From Marinospirillum celere (lineage in GTDB: Bacteria; Pseudomonadota; Gammaproteobacteria; Pseudomonadales; Halomonadaceae): a stretch of DNA of 64,000 bases. Below are positions 47,618-56,901 of the stretch, piece after piece. Within the stretch, counting starts at the first letter, position 1. The number at the start of each line of letters is the position of its first letter. The notes under the pieces are model-generated. The model was not told the DNA's origin and did no database searches. It saw only the letters and a list, made by a program, of their open reading frames with translations. Made by a program: the position numbers and the translations under genes. Location of the stretch: contig NZ_FOLH01000001.1 in the NCBI RefSeq assembly GCF_900112235.1, positions 124,001 to 188,000 of the forward strand, written 5' to 3'.

Positions 47618-48202
47618 ATGAACTTAAACAAGAATTCTAAAAGACGCAAGGAGCTGGTTGCGATCGCTGCCCGCCTTTTTTGCGACCAAGGCTACGAATC
47701 AACCACCGTGCGTATGCTTGCTGATGCCATGGGGATTAAATCCGGCAGCCTCTTTCACCACTTTAATGATAAACAGGAAATCCTGTTTTCAGTCATAGAA
47801 GCGGGAATGCAGCATGCCATGCAAATTGCGACCCAGGCTATTTGTGAGCTGGAACAGCCTCGTGAGCGTTTGATGGCCCTGGCTCGTGCTCACCTTTCCA
47901 CCCTCCTGGAAGATAGAGATGCCCACGTCGTCGCCATCTATGAATGGCGCAGCCTGACCGAAGCCTCTCGCCAGGAGTTGGTCAAATTACGTGATGCCTA
48001 TGAAAGTATCTGGAGCCAGGTAATCGCAGAATGTCATGGTGCTGGACTCATTCAAGGTAACCAGGGTTTACAAAGACGCCTGGCCCTAGGGGCGCTTAAC
48101 TGGACGGTGCAATGGTATCGCCCTGGAGTCGGATTGGAGCCGGATGACCTGGCGGCTGAACTGGTCGCCATGGTTTTACGTGAAGACGCTTGCGGGAAAT
48201 AA
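47618..48202 (+). CDS. TetR family transcriptional regulator
   Basis: The 194-residue repressor has an N-terminal helix-turn-helix (residues about 10-55: AARLFCDQGYESTTVRMLADAMGIKSGSLFHHFNDKQ arrangement) and a helical ligand-binding domain. It is divergent from the thiolase gene and upstream of acyl-CoA synthetase, SDR and acyl-CoA dehydrogenase genes. It probably responds to an acyl-CoA and controls the locus. Two copies of a GC-rich palindrome flank the gene, and a hairpin terminator follows it. Confidence 0.9.
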   Translation: MNLNKNSKRRKELVAIAARLFCDQGYESTTVRMLADAMGIKSGSLFHHFNDKQEILFSVIEAGMQHAMQIATQAICELEQPRERLMALARAHLSTLLEDRDAHVVAIYEWRSLTEASRQELVKLRDAYESIWSQVIAECHGAGLIQGNQGLQRRLALGALNWTVQWYRPGVGLEPDDLAAELVAMVLREDACGK

Positions 48203-48229
48203 AAGAGTCGAGTAGGCTTAAGAAATAAA

Positions 48230-48247
48230 ACCGAGCGCTTGCTCGGA
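48230..48247. promoter_or_regulatory. Putative TetR operator, copy 2
   Basis: CCGAGC-GCTT-GCTCGG (48231-48246) is a perfect 6-bp-arm palindrome between tetR and the acyl-CoA synthetase gene. It matches the site before tetR in 14 of 16 positions on the complementary strand. Confidence 0.55.
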
Positions 48248-48255
48248 AACTATAA

Positions 48256-48285
48256 AAAGAGGTGACCTGAGGGTCGCCTTTATTT
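48256..48285 (+). terminator. Terminator after tetR
   Basis: An 8-bp stem AGGTGACC / GGTCGCCT (one T-G pair) with a TGAG loop is followed by a T-rich tail, separating tetR from the downstream catabolic genes. Confidence 0.7.
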
Positions 48286-48296
48286 GGAAAGATAAG

Positions 48297-48312
48297 TTGA
48301 CGTTTACGTCAA
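48297..48312. promoter_or_regulatory. Palindromic operator upstream of the acyl-CoA synthetase gene
   Basis: TTGACGT-TT-ACGTCAA has perfect 7-bp arms and lies 40 bp before the start codon. It resembles operators of MerR-type LiuR regulators of branched-chain amino-acid and fatty-acid catabolism; that identity is from memory of the motif and is unproven. Confidence 0.5.
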
Positions 48313-48351
48313 GGTTATACAAAAACAACAAGTGACCTTTGGAGGTGACCC

Positions 48352-50016
48352 ATGGCCGAAGTACAAGAAGCACAGGATTACGCTGCCTTTATGAAGTCTT
48401 TTCAGTTGGCTGAAGTGGAAAAGCAGCTAGATGGCAGTTTGGCTACAGGCTTCAATGCCTATGTTGAATGCTGTGGCCGCCATGCCCAGGGCAGCAAGGC
48501 CAACCAGCCAGCACTGATTCATGAAGATACTCAGGGTAAGGTCACACAACTGACTTTTGCTGAGTTGGATGCCTTGTCGGGTAAATTAGCCAATCTGATG
48601 AAAAGCCAGGGTGTGGGTCAGGGTGATCGAGTAGCTGCAATGCTCTCTCGGACACCTGATTTGCTGGCGCTGATTCTGGCGGCCTGGCGCTTGGGTGCTG
48701 TCTACCAGCCGCTGTTTACTGCTTTTGGTTATGAAGCCATCGAATACCGCCTGACTCAGGCCAAGACCAAATTGGTCTTCACTGATGCGGAGAACCGCGA
48801 GAAATTTAAGCCCATTAAAGATCTGCCGCAAATGGTCATGCTGGGCTCCGATGCGGATGCCAGCCAATGGGGTGACCTTCACTATGCCAGTCTGCTCGTT
48901 GACCAGTCATCCAATTGCGAAGCTCCTATTTTAGATGCTGAAGCCCCCTTCTTGCAGATGTTCACCTCCGGTACCGTGGGTAAATCCAAGGGTGTGGCCG
49001 TACCCGTCAAGGCACTGCCTGCTTTCTACATCTATATGCGCTATGCCATTGATCTGCAGGAAGGGGACACCTTCTGGAACATGGCCGATCCAGGTTGGGC
49101 CTATGGTCTTTATTATGCGATTACCGGCCCTCTGCTGATGGGTGTTACCACTCACTTTAATGAAGCCGGTTTCACCGCTGAGAACACTCTCGATTTCCTG
49201 AAAAAACACAAGATCACCAACCTAGCCTCTGCGCCCACCGCCTACCGGATGATGAAATCCAGTGGTGTGCTGGATGGCAAGTCAAATGAGCTGTCCCTGC
49301 GGGTGGCCAGTTCTGCCGGTGAGCCGTTGAATACTGAAGTGGTGAACTGGGTGGGTGATAACCTGGGTTGCCGGGTCATGGACCACTATGGTCAGACCGA
49401 AACCGGGATGACCTGCTGTTGCCACCATGCCTTGACCCATCTCTCGCCAGTTGGCTCCATGGGCATGCCCATGCCGGGTTATCGTTTGGCGATTTTGGAT
49501 GCTGAATACAAGGAACTGGAGGCTGGACAAACAGGACAGCTGGCAGTGGATATGGAAAATTCCCCAGCCTTCTTCTTCCAGGGGTATACCTGGCAGGAGA
49601 AAAAACCTTTCCATGACAAGTATTACCTGACCGGTGATGTCGTGGAAAAACATGAAGATGGCACCTTCTGGTTCGCCGGACGTGATGACGACATCATTAC
49701 TACTGCTGGCTATCGTGTCGGCCCAACCGATGTTGAAAACACCGTACTGGAACACCCTGCCGTGGCTGAATCTGCAGCCGTGGGCAAACCGGATGAATTG
49801 CGTGGCTATGTGATCAAATCCTTTGTGGTTCTTAAGGCAGGTCACGAACCCAGCGATGGCTTGGTCAAGGATATTCAGGCACTGGTGCGTGAGCGCCTCT
49901 CGGCCCATGCCTTCCCGCGGGAAATAGAATTTGTTGAGGCTTTGCCCAAGACGCCCAGCGGCAAGATACAGAGGTTTATTTTGCGTAAACAAGCGGAGCA
50001 GGAAGCTACTGATTAA
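48352..50016 (+). CDS. Acyl-CoA synthetase (AMP-binding, ANL superfamily)
   Basis: This 554-residue enzyme activates a carboxylic acid to its CoA thioester via an acyl-adenylate. The phosphate-binding loop is FTSGTVGKSKGV (near residue 205), the A5 motif is YGQTETGM, A7 is YLTGD and the catalytic lysine is in PKTPSGKIQRF near the C terminus. The start has a strong GGAGGTGA ribosome site. It resembles acetyl/medium-chain acyl-CoA synthetases; the exact substrate cannot be read. Its neighbours supply dehydrogenation and thiolysis steps. Confidence 0.92.
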   Translation: MAEVQEAQDYAAFMKSFQLAEVEKQLDGSLATGFNAYVECCGRHAQGSKANQPALIHEDTQGKVTQLTFAELDALSGKLANLMKSQGVGQGDRVAAMLSRTPDLLALILAAWRLGAVYQPLFTAFGYEAIEYRLTQAKTKLVFTDAENREKFKPIKDLPQMVMLGSDADASQWGDLHYASLLVDQSSNCEAPILDAEAPFLQMFTSGTVGKSKGVAVPVKALPAFYIYMRYAIDLQEGDTFWNMADPGWAYGLYYAITGPLLMGVTTHFNEAGFTAENTLDFLKKHKITNLASAPTAYRMMKSSGVLDGKSNELSLRVASSAGEPLNTEVVNWVGDNLGCRVMDHYGQTETGMTCCCHHALTHLSPVGSMGMPMPGYRLAILDAEYKELEAGQTGQLAVDMENSPAFFFQGYTWQEKKPFHDKYYLTGDVVEKHEDGTFWFAGRDDDIITTAGYRVGPTDVENTVLEHPAVAESAAVGKPDELRGYVIKSFVVLKAGHEPSDGLVKDIQALVRERLSAHAFPREIEFVEALPKTPSGKIQRFILRKQAEQEATD

Positions 50017-50021
50017 CTATT

Positions 50022-50352
50022 GCGCGCTCATAACGTTAATCAAAAATGGCCACGGCAAGGTAACCGGCGATCAGCTGAGCAAGGATAGCGTAGCGCGGCG
50101 CTTGAGGGCAGCTTTCGCTTCCCTGCTCACGCTGCACTTATGCATCCATGCAGGTCGCAGGATAGCCGAACGTGCCGAAGAGACGGTTGCCTTGCAAAAG
50201 TGGCTGTGCATACGAGAGCCAATTGAGTCAGGAGCAAGGCACTGCCAGTCAGGACGCGTAAATACGTCCCTGTAAGCTCTGGCTACAACATCCTGTTGTA
50301 GACAGCCTGACTCGGCAGCACCTTGCCCCGCAAGCGCGCCTCATAACTTGAT
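50022..50352. repeat. Structured intergenic element bounded by short direct repeats
   Basis: The 380-bp gap between the synthetase and SDR genes has no gene. It is bounded by imperfect direct repeats (GCGCGCTCATAAC at 50022 and GCGCGCCTCATAAC at 50334). Inside are small inverted repeats such as CTACAAC/GTTGTAG, TGCATCCATGCA, GGACG/CGTCC, and GAGTCAGG/CCTGACTC. The phrase pattern (TACGTCCCTGTAAGCTC, ACAACATCCTGTTGT) resembles dispersed non-coding repeats I know from marine gammaproteobacteria. A mobile or recombinogenic repeat is inferred; no transposase is present. Confidence 0.5.
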
Positions 50353-50396
50353 TTTGAAACTTAAAATTTACAACTGACCCAAGAGAAGACAGCCTG

Positions 50397-51161
50397 ATGA
50401 AAATCGATCAACAAACCTTTCTCATTACCGGTGGCGCTTCCGGCCTCGGTGAAGCCACGGCCCGTTATCTGGTCGAACGCGGTGGCCGGGTGGTGCTGGC
50501 TGATTTGAATGCCGAAGCCGGTGAAAAACTGGCTGCAGAGCTGGGCGAAGTGGCCGTGTTTAGTCGCTGTGATGTGACTTCTGCCGAAGAAGTGCAGGCC
50601 GCAGTGGATCTGGCAGTGAAGCAATTTGGTCGCCTGTCTGGGGTGATTAACTGTGCCGGTATCGTTGTGGTGCAAAAGCTGTTGGATCGTGATCTGAACC
50701 CTGCTGATTTGGATGCCTATGCCAGGGGTGTAAATATCAACCTGGTCGGCAGTTTCAATGTTGCGCGTCTGGCGGCTGCCGCCATGGCGAAAAGCGAAGC
50801 TCTGGAAGATGGTGAGCGGGGTGTGATTATTAATACCGCCTCCATTGCTGCTTTTGATGGTCAGGTGGGGCAGGCCAGTTATGCTTCCTCCAAGGCCGGG
50901 GTGGTGGGTCTGGCTTTGCCTCTGGCACGCGAGCTCTCACGTCACGGTATTCGCGTGATGACCATTGCACCGGGTGTCTGTGGTACACCGATGATGAGTG
51001 GCATTCCTGATGAGGCCCGCGAGCAGTTGGAAGCGGGTGTGCCCTTCCCCAAGCGTCTGGGTAAGCCCGAAGAGTTTGCTTCCCTGGCGGCACACATTAT
51101 TGAAAACACCTATCTCAATGGTGAAGTCATCCGTATGGATGGTGCCATTCGCATGGCTTGA
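50397..51161 (+). CDS. 3-hydroxyacyl-CoA dehydrogenase type-2 (SDR family)
   Basis: This 254-residue SDR resembles HSD17B10-type enzymes. It shows the cofactor motif [10 protein letters not shown] (residues 11-20), the acidic residue in LADLN giving NAD preference, NCAG, catalytic Ser in [13 protein letters not shown] and YASSKAG. The C-terminal part [13 protein letters not shown] and [13 protein letters not shown] is characteristic. It oxidises 3-hydroxyacyl-CoA or 3-hydroxy-2-methylbutyryl-CoA. It precedes the acyl-CoA dehydrogenase by 11 bp in one operon. Confidence 0.92.
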   Translation: MKIDQQTFLITGGASGLGEATARYLVERGGRVVLADLNAEAGEKLAAELGEVAVFSRCDVTSAEEVQAAVDLAVKQFGRLSGVINCAGIVVVQKLLDRDLNPADLDAYARGVNINLVGSFNVARLAAAAMAKSEALEDGERGVIINTASIAAFDGQVGQASYASSKAGVVGLALPLARELSRHGIRVMTIAPGVCGTPMMSGIPDEAREQLEAGVPFPKRLGKPEEFASLAAHIIENTYLNGEVIRMDGAIRMA

Positions 51162-51172
51162 GGGTTGCAAAC

Positions 51173-52324
51173 ATGAATTTTGAACTCACTGAAGAACAGA
51201 CACTGATTCAAGATACGGCCCGCCAGTTTGCCGAGGGTGTTTTGGAACCTAAAGCCGCTGAGCTGGATGCCACTGCAGAGCCAGAAATTCTGAAAAGCCA
51301 TCTGAGTCAGTTGGCTGAGTTGGGTTTTATGGGGCTGAATGTTTCTGAAACCTACGGCGGGGCTGAGGTCGGCACCGTGGCTTTCTCGCTGGCGATTACT
51401 GAGCTGGCGCGCGCCTGTGCATCCACGGCGGTTTCTGTGTCGGTCAGCAATATGGTTGCGGAGGTCATTCAGGCCATAGGCACTGAAGCGCAGAAGCAGC
51501 AGTATCTGCCGAAACTCTGTTCCGGTGAGTTTTATGGCGGCAGTTTTTGCCTGACGGAAACCGAAGCCGGTTCTGACCCGGCGGCCATGAAAACCCGTGC
51601 GGTGAAAGACGGTGACTCCTGGGTGTTGAATGGCACCAAAGTGTGGATTTCCACCGCAGCCATCGCCGGGGTTTATGTGGTCTGGGCCGTGACCGACCCG
51701 GATGCGCCCAAGGGCAAGGGGATTTCCTGTTTTCTGGTACCTGCGGGAACACCGGGTCTGAAGGTGGGTAAACCGGAACAAAAAATGGGTCAAAAGGGCT
51801 CTGGCACCCATGAGGTAGTTTTTGAAGACTGTCGCATTCCACTGGATGCCTTGATGGGTGCAGAAAATCAGGGCTTTAAAATTGCCGTCACCGAATTAGC
51901 TGGTGGGCGTATCGGTATTGCTTCCCTGGCGCTGGGTGTGGCCGGTGCTGCACTGGATTATGCCCGTGACTACATCAAAGAACGCAAGCAGTTTGGTCGC
52001 CCGCTGGCAGATTTTCAGGGATTGCAGTGGATGCTGGCTGATCACTACACGGAAATGGAAGCCGCACGCTTGCTGACGATGCAGGCAGCTTTTTTAAAGG
52101 AAGCTGGGAAACCCTTTGCTCAGCAGGCTTCAATGGCCAAACTCATGGCCACCGAAAAAGGCAATCTGGCTTGCTATGCCGCCCTACAACTCTTGGGTGC
52201 CAACGGCTATATGAAAGACTACCCGCTGGAGCGCTTTGCTCGGGATATCCGTGTCACCAGCATCTACGAAGGCACCAGCGAAATCCAGAAGGTCATCATT
52301 GCACGCAACCTCTTTTCCTCCTGA
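51173..52324 (+). CDS. Acyl-CoA dehydrogenase
   Basis: The protein has 383 residues from ATG 51173, with GAGGG upstream; the frame is open to 51158 but starts out of context. It begins MNFELTEEQTLIQDTARQFA. FAD-binding motifs are CLTETEAGSDPAAM and VWISTAAIAGVY. The catalytic Glu is in RDIRVTSIYEGTSEIQKVII near the C terminus. It introduces the double bond of acyl-CoA and passes electrons to ETF. It follows the SDR in the catabolic operon, with short/branched-chain substrates likely but not provable. Confidence 0.93.
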   Translation: MNFELTEEQTLIQDTARQFAEGVLEPKAAELDATAEPEILKSHLSQLAELGFMGLNVSETYGGAEVGTVAFSLAITELARACASTAVSVSVSNMVAEVIQAIGTEAQKQQYLPKLCSGEFYGGSFCLTETEAGSDPAAMKTRAVKDGDSWVLNGTKVWISTAAIAGVYVVWAVTDPDAPKGKGISCFLVPAGTPGLKVGKPEQKMGQKGSGTHEVVFEDCRIPLDALMGAENQGFKIAVTELAGGRIGIASLALGVAGAALDYARDYIKERKQFGRPLADFQGLQWMLADHYTEMEAARLLTMQAAFLKEAGKPFAQQASMAKLMATEKGNLACYAALQLLGANGYMKDYPLERFARDIRVTSIYEGTSEIQKVIIARNLFSS

Positions 52325-52330
52325 TTATCT

Positions 52331-53083
52331 CTAAAAAGGCGTTCTGGCGGCGGCGATGACGGTCACGCTGGCAGCGCCTTTTTCTTTTAGTTCTCTTGCT
52401 GCCCAGTGGCAGGTGGCCCCAGTGGTTACGACATCATCCACCAGCAGCAATTTCTTGCCTTTCACTTCCTGGCTGGCAACAAAAGCACCTTGAGGGTTAA
52501 GCCAGCGCTTTTTGCGTGACAGCTCCTGTTGACTGGTGATATTGCGGCAGCGTTTTAAACCCTGGGTAAGAAAGGGCTGTTTCAGTTGCCAGGCCAGGCG
52601 TTGGGCCAGCCAGGCGGGTGGATCAATGCCGCGTTGGCGCAGACGATCCTTCTGTCCAGGAATGGCGACCAGGGCTTCAGCTTGTTGAAGGGCTGGATGG
52701 GTTTTTAATTCAGCCATTAAAAGGTCGAGCAGTAGACTTCCGGCGGTGCGCTTGGCGTTTTTTTTAAAATTCAGCAATAACGCATCCAGCGGCGGGGCAT
52801 AGAGATAGGGTGCCAGCACCTGATCAAAAGCAGGGGGTGTTTCCTGGCAGGAACGGCAAAGTAAGTCCTTTCTCTGACTGAGTAGGGGCTCTGCACACCG
52901 GGTGCAGCAGTAACGATTGTAGGCAAGTTGGCTAAAGCAATGAGTGCACAGATCTTGAGTAGTTTTGACGGGTTGAGTGCAGACCAGACATTCGCCGGGT
53001 AACCAGGTTCGAAGTGAACGTATCCAGCGGTGCCAAGGGCCTAACAGCTGGTTAACTGAAAGATTTTGTTGAGTTGACAGCAT
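52331..53083 (-). CDS. comF: ComF family amidophosphoribosyltransferase-like protein
   Basis: The 250-residue protein has an N-terminal zinc-ribbon with four CxxC-type cysteine pairs (CLVCTQP, CTHC, CTRC, CRSC; about residues 32-82) and a C-terminal PRPP-binding domain with [12 protein letters not shown] (near 216). ComF proteins are needed for DNA uptake in competent bacteria; E. coli GntX/YhgH is related. It is divergent from bioB, with about 60 bp between start codons, the arrangement often seen in gammaproteobacteria. Confidence 0.93.
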   Translation of the reverse strand: MLSTQQNLSVNQLLGPWHRWIRSLRTWLPGECLVCTQPVKTTQDLCTHCFSQLAYNRYCCTRCAEPLLSQRKDLLCRSCQETPPAFDQVLAPYLYAPPLDALLLNFKKNAKRTAGSLLLDLLMAELKTHPALQQAEALVAIPGQKDRLRQRGIDPPAWLAQRLAWQLKQPFLTQGLKRCRNITSQQELSRKKRWLNPQGAFVASQEVKGKKLLLVDDVVTTGATCHWAARELKEKGAASVTVIAAARTPF

Positions 53084-53103
53084 TCCCAGCCTCCTGCATT
53101 ATT

Positions 53104-53137
53104 CCTGTTAACTTTAATGTCGAATTTAGTTTACAGG
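53104..53137. promoter_or_regulatory. BirA (biotin repressor) operator
   Basis: CCTGTTAAC (53104-53112) and GTTTACAGG (53129-53137) form an inverted repeat with one mismatch and a 16-bp spacer, matching the TGTAAAC / GTTTACA half sites of the gammaproteobacterial biotin operator. It lies 9 bp before the bioB start and overlaps the expected bioB and comF promoters. Confidence 0.8.
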
Positions 53138-53145
53138 ACGCCGCT

Positions 53146-54225
53146 ATGACTGCCCTTCGTCACGACTGGACCCATCAGCAGATTGCTGATCTTTTTGCTC
53201 TGCCTTTCAATGAGCTGCTATTTCGTGCTCACAGCCTGCATAGAGAGTTTTTTGATCCCAATGAAGTACAGGTTTCGACTTTGATGTCGATCAAAACGGG
53301 TGCCTGTCCTGAAGACTGTAAGTATTGCCCTCAGTCGGGCCATTACAACACAGGCCTGGAAAAAGAGAAGTTGCTGGAGATCAATAAGGTGGTTAATCAA
53401 GCCAAAGCAGCCAAGCAGGCAGGAGCATCACGCTTTTGCATGGGGGCTGCCTGGCGCTCACCAACGGCTAAGGACATGCCCGCAGTAACGGAAATGATTC
53501 GCCAGGTCAAAACTCTGGGTTTGGAAACCTGTATGACCTTGGGCATGTTGAAGGAGGGACAAGCCGAAGAGTTGGCCGAAGCCGGTTTGGACTACTACAA
53601 CCACAATCTGGATACTTCAGAAGAGTTTTACGGGGAAATCATTAGTACCCGTACCTATGGCGATCGCCTGGATACGCTGGATAAGGTACGCAAGGCGGGC
53701 ATGAAAGTTTGCTGTGGTGGCATTATAGGGATGGGCGAAGAAGCTAAGGATCGTATCGGCTTACTTCAGCAATTGGCCAGCCTTCAGCCTCATCCGGAAA
53801 GTGTTCCTATTAATATGCTGGTTAAGGTGCCCGGAACTCCTTTGGAAGAAGTGGAAGACCTGGAGCCTTTGGAGTTTATTCGCATGTTGGCGGTGGCTCG
53901 TATTGTCATGCCAGCTTCACGTATTCGCCTGTCAGCCGGACGTGAAAAACTGGATGCCTCCCAGCAAGCCATGGCTTTCTTTGCAGGTGCCAATTCGATT
54001 TTTTATGGCGACAAGCTGTTGACCACCAGTAACCCGGAAGCCAGTGAAGATCAGCAGTTGTTTGCACGTTTGGGAATCAATACCCGGCAAACGACATCAC
54101 CGGTGAGTGAAGAGGTCCACCAGGCAGCGCTTCAGGAAGCCTTGGAAGCCAACACCAGTCTTTATCAGGATGCAACCAAAAAAGCCGGTGAGCCAGTTAC
54201 CAAGCCCTGTGGTCTGGTGGTATAA
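53146..54225 (+). CDS. bioB: Biotin synthase
   Basis: The protein has 359 residues from ATG 53146, which has AGGA upstream. The radical-SAM motif is [10 protein letters not shown] (C-x3-C-x2-C, near residue 60), followed by [10 protein letters not shown] and [12 protein letters not shown], the conserved substrate and 2Fe-2S site region. BioB inserts sulfur into dethiobiotin, the last step of biotin synthesis. It is the first gene of bioBFHCD under the BirA-type operator. Confidence 0.96.
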   Translation: MTALRHDWTHQQIADLFALPFNELLFRAHSLHREFFDPNEVQVSTLMSIKTGACPEDCKYCPQSGHYNTGLEKEKLLEINKVVNQAKAAKQAGASRFCMGAAWRSPTAKDMPAVTEMIRQVKTLGLETCMTLGMLKEGQAEELAEAGLDYYNHNLDTSEEFYGEIISTRTYGDRLDTLDKVRKAGMKVCCGGIIGMGEEAKDRIGLLQQLASLQPHPESVPINMLVKVPGTPLEEVEDLEPLEFIRMLAVARIVMPASRIRLSAGREKLDASQQAMAFFAGANSIFYGDKLLTTSNPEASEDQQLFARLGINTRQTTSPVSEEVHQAALQEALEANTSLYQDATKKAGEPVTKPCGLVV

Positions 54226-54228
54226 AAA

Positions 54229-55413
54229 ATGCCCTCGCTGGCTGATCTGAAACAAGCACTGGATCTACGCCGTGAAGAACAACTTTGGCGAAAGGCCCCT
54301 TTGTTGGAGTCTGCTCAGGGCGTTTTGATCCAGTTGGAAGGCCAGGAAGTCATTAACTTCTGCAGCAATGACTATCTGGGGCTGGCTGCCGATCCTCGCC
54401 TGGAAGAAGCCTTGATTCAAGGTGCCAGGCGCTGGGGAACGGGGAGTGGGGCTTCCCATCAGGTTTGTGGTCATCAAAGCCCCCATCAACAACTGGAAGA
54501 AGAGCTGGCAAAACTGACCGGTCGCCAAGCTGCCTTGACTTTTTCCAGTGGCTATTTAGCGAATTTGGCCGCTGTTCAGACTTTTGTAGGACGCGGTGAT
54601 CAGGTTTTTCAAGACCGTCTTAATCATGCTTCCCTGTTAGATGCCGGACTGGCTTCAGGTGCTGCTTCACGGCGTTTTCAGCACCGGGATTATCAACAGC
54701 TGGAAGGCTTACTCAAGGCACCTACAAAGGGTCGCAGGCTTTTGGTTTCTGACGGTGTGTTTAGCATGGATGGTGATCAGGCGGATATTCAGCAATTGGT
54801 GACTTTGGCTGAAAAGCACCAGGCTTGGTTATTGATTGATGATGCGCACGGCCTGGGGGTTTTGGGTGAGGCTGGCGGGGGTTTGGTTGGGCAGCAGTTC
54901 AGCAGTGAGCAGGTGCCCTTACTCACCGGAACTCTTGGTAAGGCACTGGGTTCAGCGGGTGCCTTTATTGCTGGCGATCAACTGGTGATCGACTATTTGC
55001 GCCAATTTGCCCGCCAGTATATTTACACCACAGCCCAACCAGCTGCCCAAGCCTGTGTCACTCTCAGAGCCTTGCGTGTGCTGCAGGAAGAACCAGAAAG
55101 ACGCAGGCAGGTTTTTAATAATATTGCCTATTTTCGTGACCAGGCCCTGGCAGCAGGCCTACCACTGATGGCTTCAACAACACCCATCCAGCCGCTGTTA
55201 TTAGAAACCAATGAGCGGGCCTTGCACTGGTCTCAGGCTCTTAAAGCTCAGGGTTTGTTGGTCATGGCCATACGCCCTCCCACGGTTCCTAAAGGAAGTG
55301 CCCGGTTGCGTATTACTCTGAGTGCTGGTCATAGCCGTCAACAAATTGATCAATTACTGGAAGCCTTGTTGGCCTTACAAGCCAGTGAGTCTCAGGGGGT
55401 GAGCCTTGGCTGA
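54229..55413 (+). CDS. bioF: 8-amino-7-oxononanoate synthase
   Basis: The 394-residue PLP enzyme condenses pimeloyl-ACP with alanine. It contains NFCSNDYLGLA, GTGSGASHQVCGHQ, DDAHGLGVLG and the PLP lysine in TGTLGKALGSAG. Only 3 bp separate it from bioB, and it overlaps bioH by 8 bp. Confidence 0.96.
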   Translation: MPSLADLKQALDLRREEQLWRKAPLLESAQGVLIQLEGQEVINFCSNDYLGLAADPRLEEALIQGARRWGTGSGASHQVCGHQSPHQQLEEELAKLTGRQAALTFSSGYLANLAAVQTFVGRGDQVFQDRLNHASLLDAGLASGAASRRFQHRDYQQLEGLLKAPTKGRRLLVSDGVFSMDGDQADIQQLVTLAEKHQAWLLIDDAHGLGVLGEAGGGLVGQQFSSEQVPLLTGTLGKALGSAGAFIAGDQLVIDYLRQFARQYIYTTAQPAAQACVTLRALRVLQEEPERRRQVFNNIAYFRDQALAAGLPLMASTTPIQPLLLETNERALHWSQALKAQGLLVMAIRPPTVPKGSARLRITLSAGHSRQQIDQLLEALLALQASESQGVSLG

Positions 55414-56152
55414 CCCGATTTCCTGGGTTTTTTTACCCGGCTGGGGAATGAGTGCGCAAAGCTTAGAGCCTCTGCGGGAGCAGTTGTCTGAGCAATCCAT
55501 TACTTTGTTGGACTGGCCGCAGGACTCGGATGCCTGGCAGCAGGCTGCAGCAGGCAAGCTGGATTTATTGCTCCTGCGCCTAGCCGAACAACATCCCCAG
55601 CCAGCCATTTGGTTGGGCTGGTCCCTGGGTGGTTTGGTAGCCGCAAAGATGGCACAGCATCCGCAATTAAAGCAGTGGGTTACTGGATTGGTCTCCTTGG
55701 GCGCTGGTCCCTGGTTTGCTTCCGGAAAAGACAAACCTTGTCACTGGGGATTGAATCCAGCTGAATTGCGCGCTTTTGTGCGCAGTTTTAAGAAACACCC
55801 TCAAGAAGCCTGGGAGCACTTTTTGTCCTGGCAAAGTCTGGGTGAGCCCCAAGCCGATCAGGTAAAAGCCCGTTTACAAGCTGACCAACCCTGGTCTGCT
55901 GAAGCCTTGCAAGTAGGACTCTTGTTGTTAAAACAATTGGATGCAGGTGAGCTGATGGCCGAGCCTTCTTTGGCCTGGCTGTTGGTTAGAGGTGAAGAAG
56001 ACCCAATTTGTCCTGACTGGTCACCCCTGCAAGAAAGCTATTCTTCACAGCAGTTGAGTTGGTTGACCCTGAGTGCATGTGGGCATGCGCCTCAGTTTAC
56101 CCAGCCCCAACAACTGGCTGAGCAGCTGCGACTTTGGAGTCAAGGTTTATGA
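55406..56152 (+). CDS. bioH: Pimeloyl-[ACP] methyl ester carboxylesterase
   Basis: This 248-residue alpha/beta hydrolase has an oxyanion segment FLPGWGMSA, nucleophile elbow GWSLGG, Asp in RGEEDPICPDW and His in ACGHAPQF. It removes the methyl ester that BioC added, releasing pimeloyl-ACP. The start is TTG at 55406, the first possible codon after an in-frame stop at 55400, with AGGGGGTGA just ahead; the later ATG would remove the oxyanion segment. It overlaps bioF by 8 bp and bioC by 4. Confidence 0.9.
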   Translation: MADPISWVFLPGWGMSAQSLEPLREQLSEQSITLLDWPQDSDAWQQAAAGKLDLLLLRLAEQHPQPAIWLGWSLGGLVAAKMAQHPQLKQWVTGLVSLGAGPWFASGKDKPCHWGLNPAELRAFVRSFKKHPQEAWEHFLSWQSLGEPQADQVKARLQADQPWSAEALQVGLLLLKQLDAGELMAEPSLAWLLVRGEEDPICPDWSPLQESYSSQQLSWLTLSACGHAPQFTQPQQLAEQLRLWSQGL

Positions 56153-56901
56153 GCTGGGTTGCTAGCCAGGTTAGCCGCAGCTTTGACCGGGGAGCCGGGC
56201 GCTATCAGCAACTTGCACTCGCACAGCAGGAAATGGGTTTATTGCTTTGGAATAAACGCCCTCCAACGGCTGAAGCCCTGCTGGACCTGGGTTCTGGCCC
56301 TGGTCATTGGACCGCTCGCTTGGCAAAAGACTACCCTGAAGCTAGGGTTGCTGGGCTGGATTTAAGTGCGGCGATGATCCGGCAAGCCAAAACCCGTTAC
56401 CCGGCTTTGAACTGGATTAGAGCTGATGCAGCTAACTTGCCCTTGGCATCTGCTTCCTTGGATCTGATTTTTTCCAACTTGGCTATTCAATGGTGCCCGC
56501 AAACAAAAGCTTTATTGGCTGGAATTTACCGGATTCTAAAGACTGAAGGCAGAGCCCTGATCACAACCCTGCTGCCGGGAAGCCTGGATGAAATTCATCA
56601 GGCTTGGGAACAGGCAGGGGCATCCAGCCGGGTGCTGGCTTTTCAATCCCAAGCAAACTATCAGCAGGCGGCAGTGACTGCCGGTTTCAGAAGTATTCAG
56701 TTGGAAGCTTCCCGTCAGGTCTTTTATTATCCCACCAGCCGTGACCTCTTGCAGTCAGTGAGCGGCATAGGCGCTTCGGGAGGAGCCGGGCAGCTGACGA
56801 AAACCCAGTACCGCCGTATTCATCAATTGCTGGACAGCCGCCGCACTTCCCAAGGCTTGCCGTTAACCTACCAATTGCTGGTGATGGAGTTAATCAAGTG
56901 A
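56149..56901 (+). CDS. bioC: Malonyl-[ACP] O-methyltransferase
   Basis: The protein has 250 residues from ATG 56149, which overlaps the bioH stop as ATGA; the frame is open a few codons further. It has the SAM-binding motif LDLGSGPGHWT (near residue 45), D-L-S-A-A-M, and VSRSFDRGAGRYQQLA, the BioC N terminus. It methylates malonyl-ACP to start pimelate synthesis. Its end overlaps bioD by 4 bp. Confidence 0.93.
   Translation: MSWVASQVSRSFDRGAGRYQQLALAQQEMGLLLWNKRPPTAEALLDLGSGPGHWTARLAKDYPEARVAGLDLSAAMIRQAKTRYPALNWIRADAANLPLASASLDLIFSNLAIQWCPQTKALLAGIYRILKTEGRALITTLLPGSLDEIHQAWEQAGASSRVLAFQSQANYQQAAVTAGFRSIQLEASRQVFYYPTSRDLLQSVSGIGASGGAGQLTKTQYRRIHQLLDSRRTSQGLPLTYQLLVMELIK

Noticed and set aside
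49282-49992. Long antisense open frame (236 codons) inside the acyl-CoA synthetase gene
   Set aside because: Sequence lacks protein-like features (His/Gly-rich, no domain) and mirrors the codon structure of the real gene.
51110-51811. Long antisense open frame (233 codons) inside the acyl-CoA dehydrogenase gene
   Set aside because: A shadow of a well-supported gene; no ribosome site or domain.
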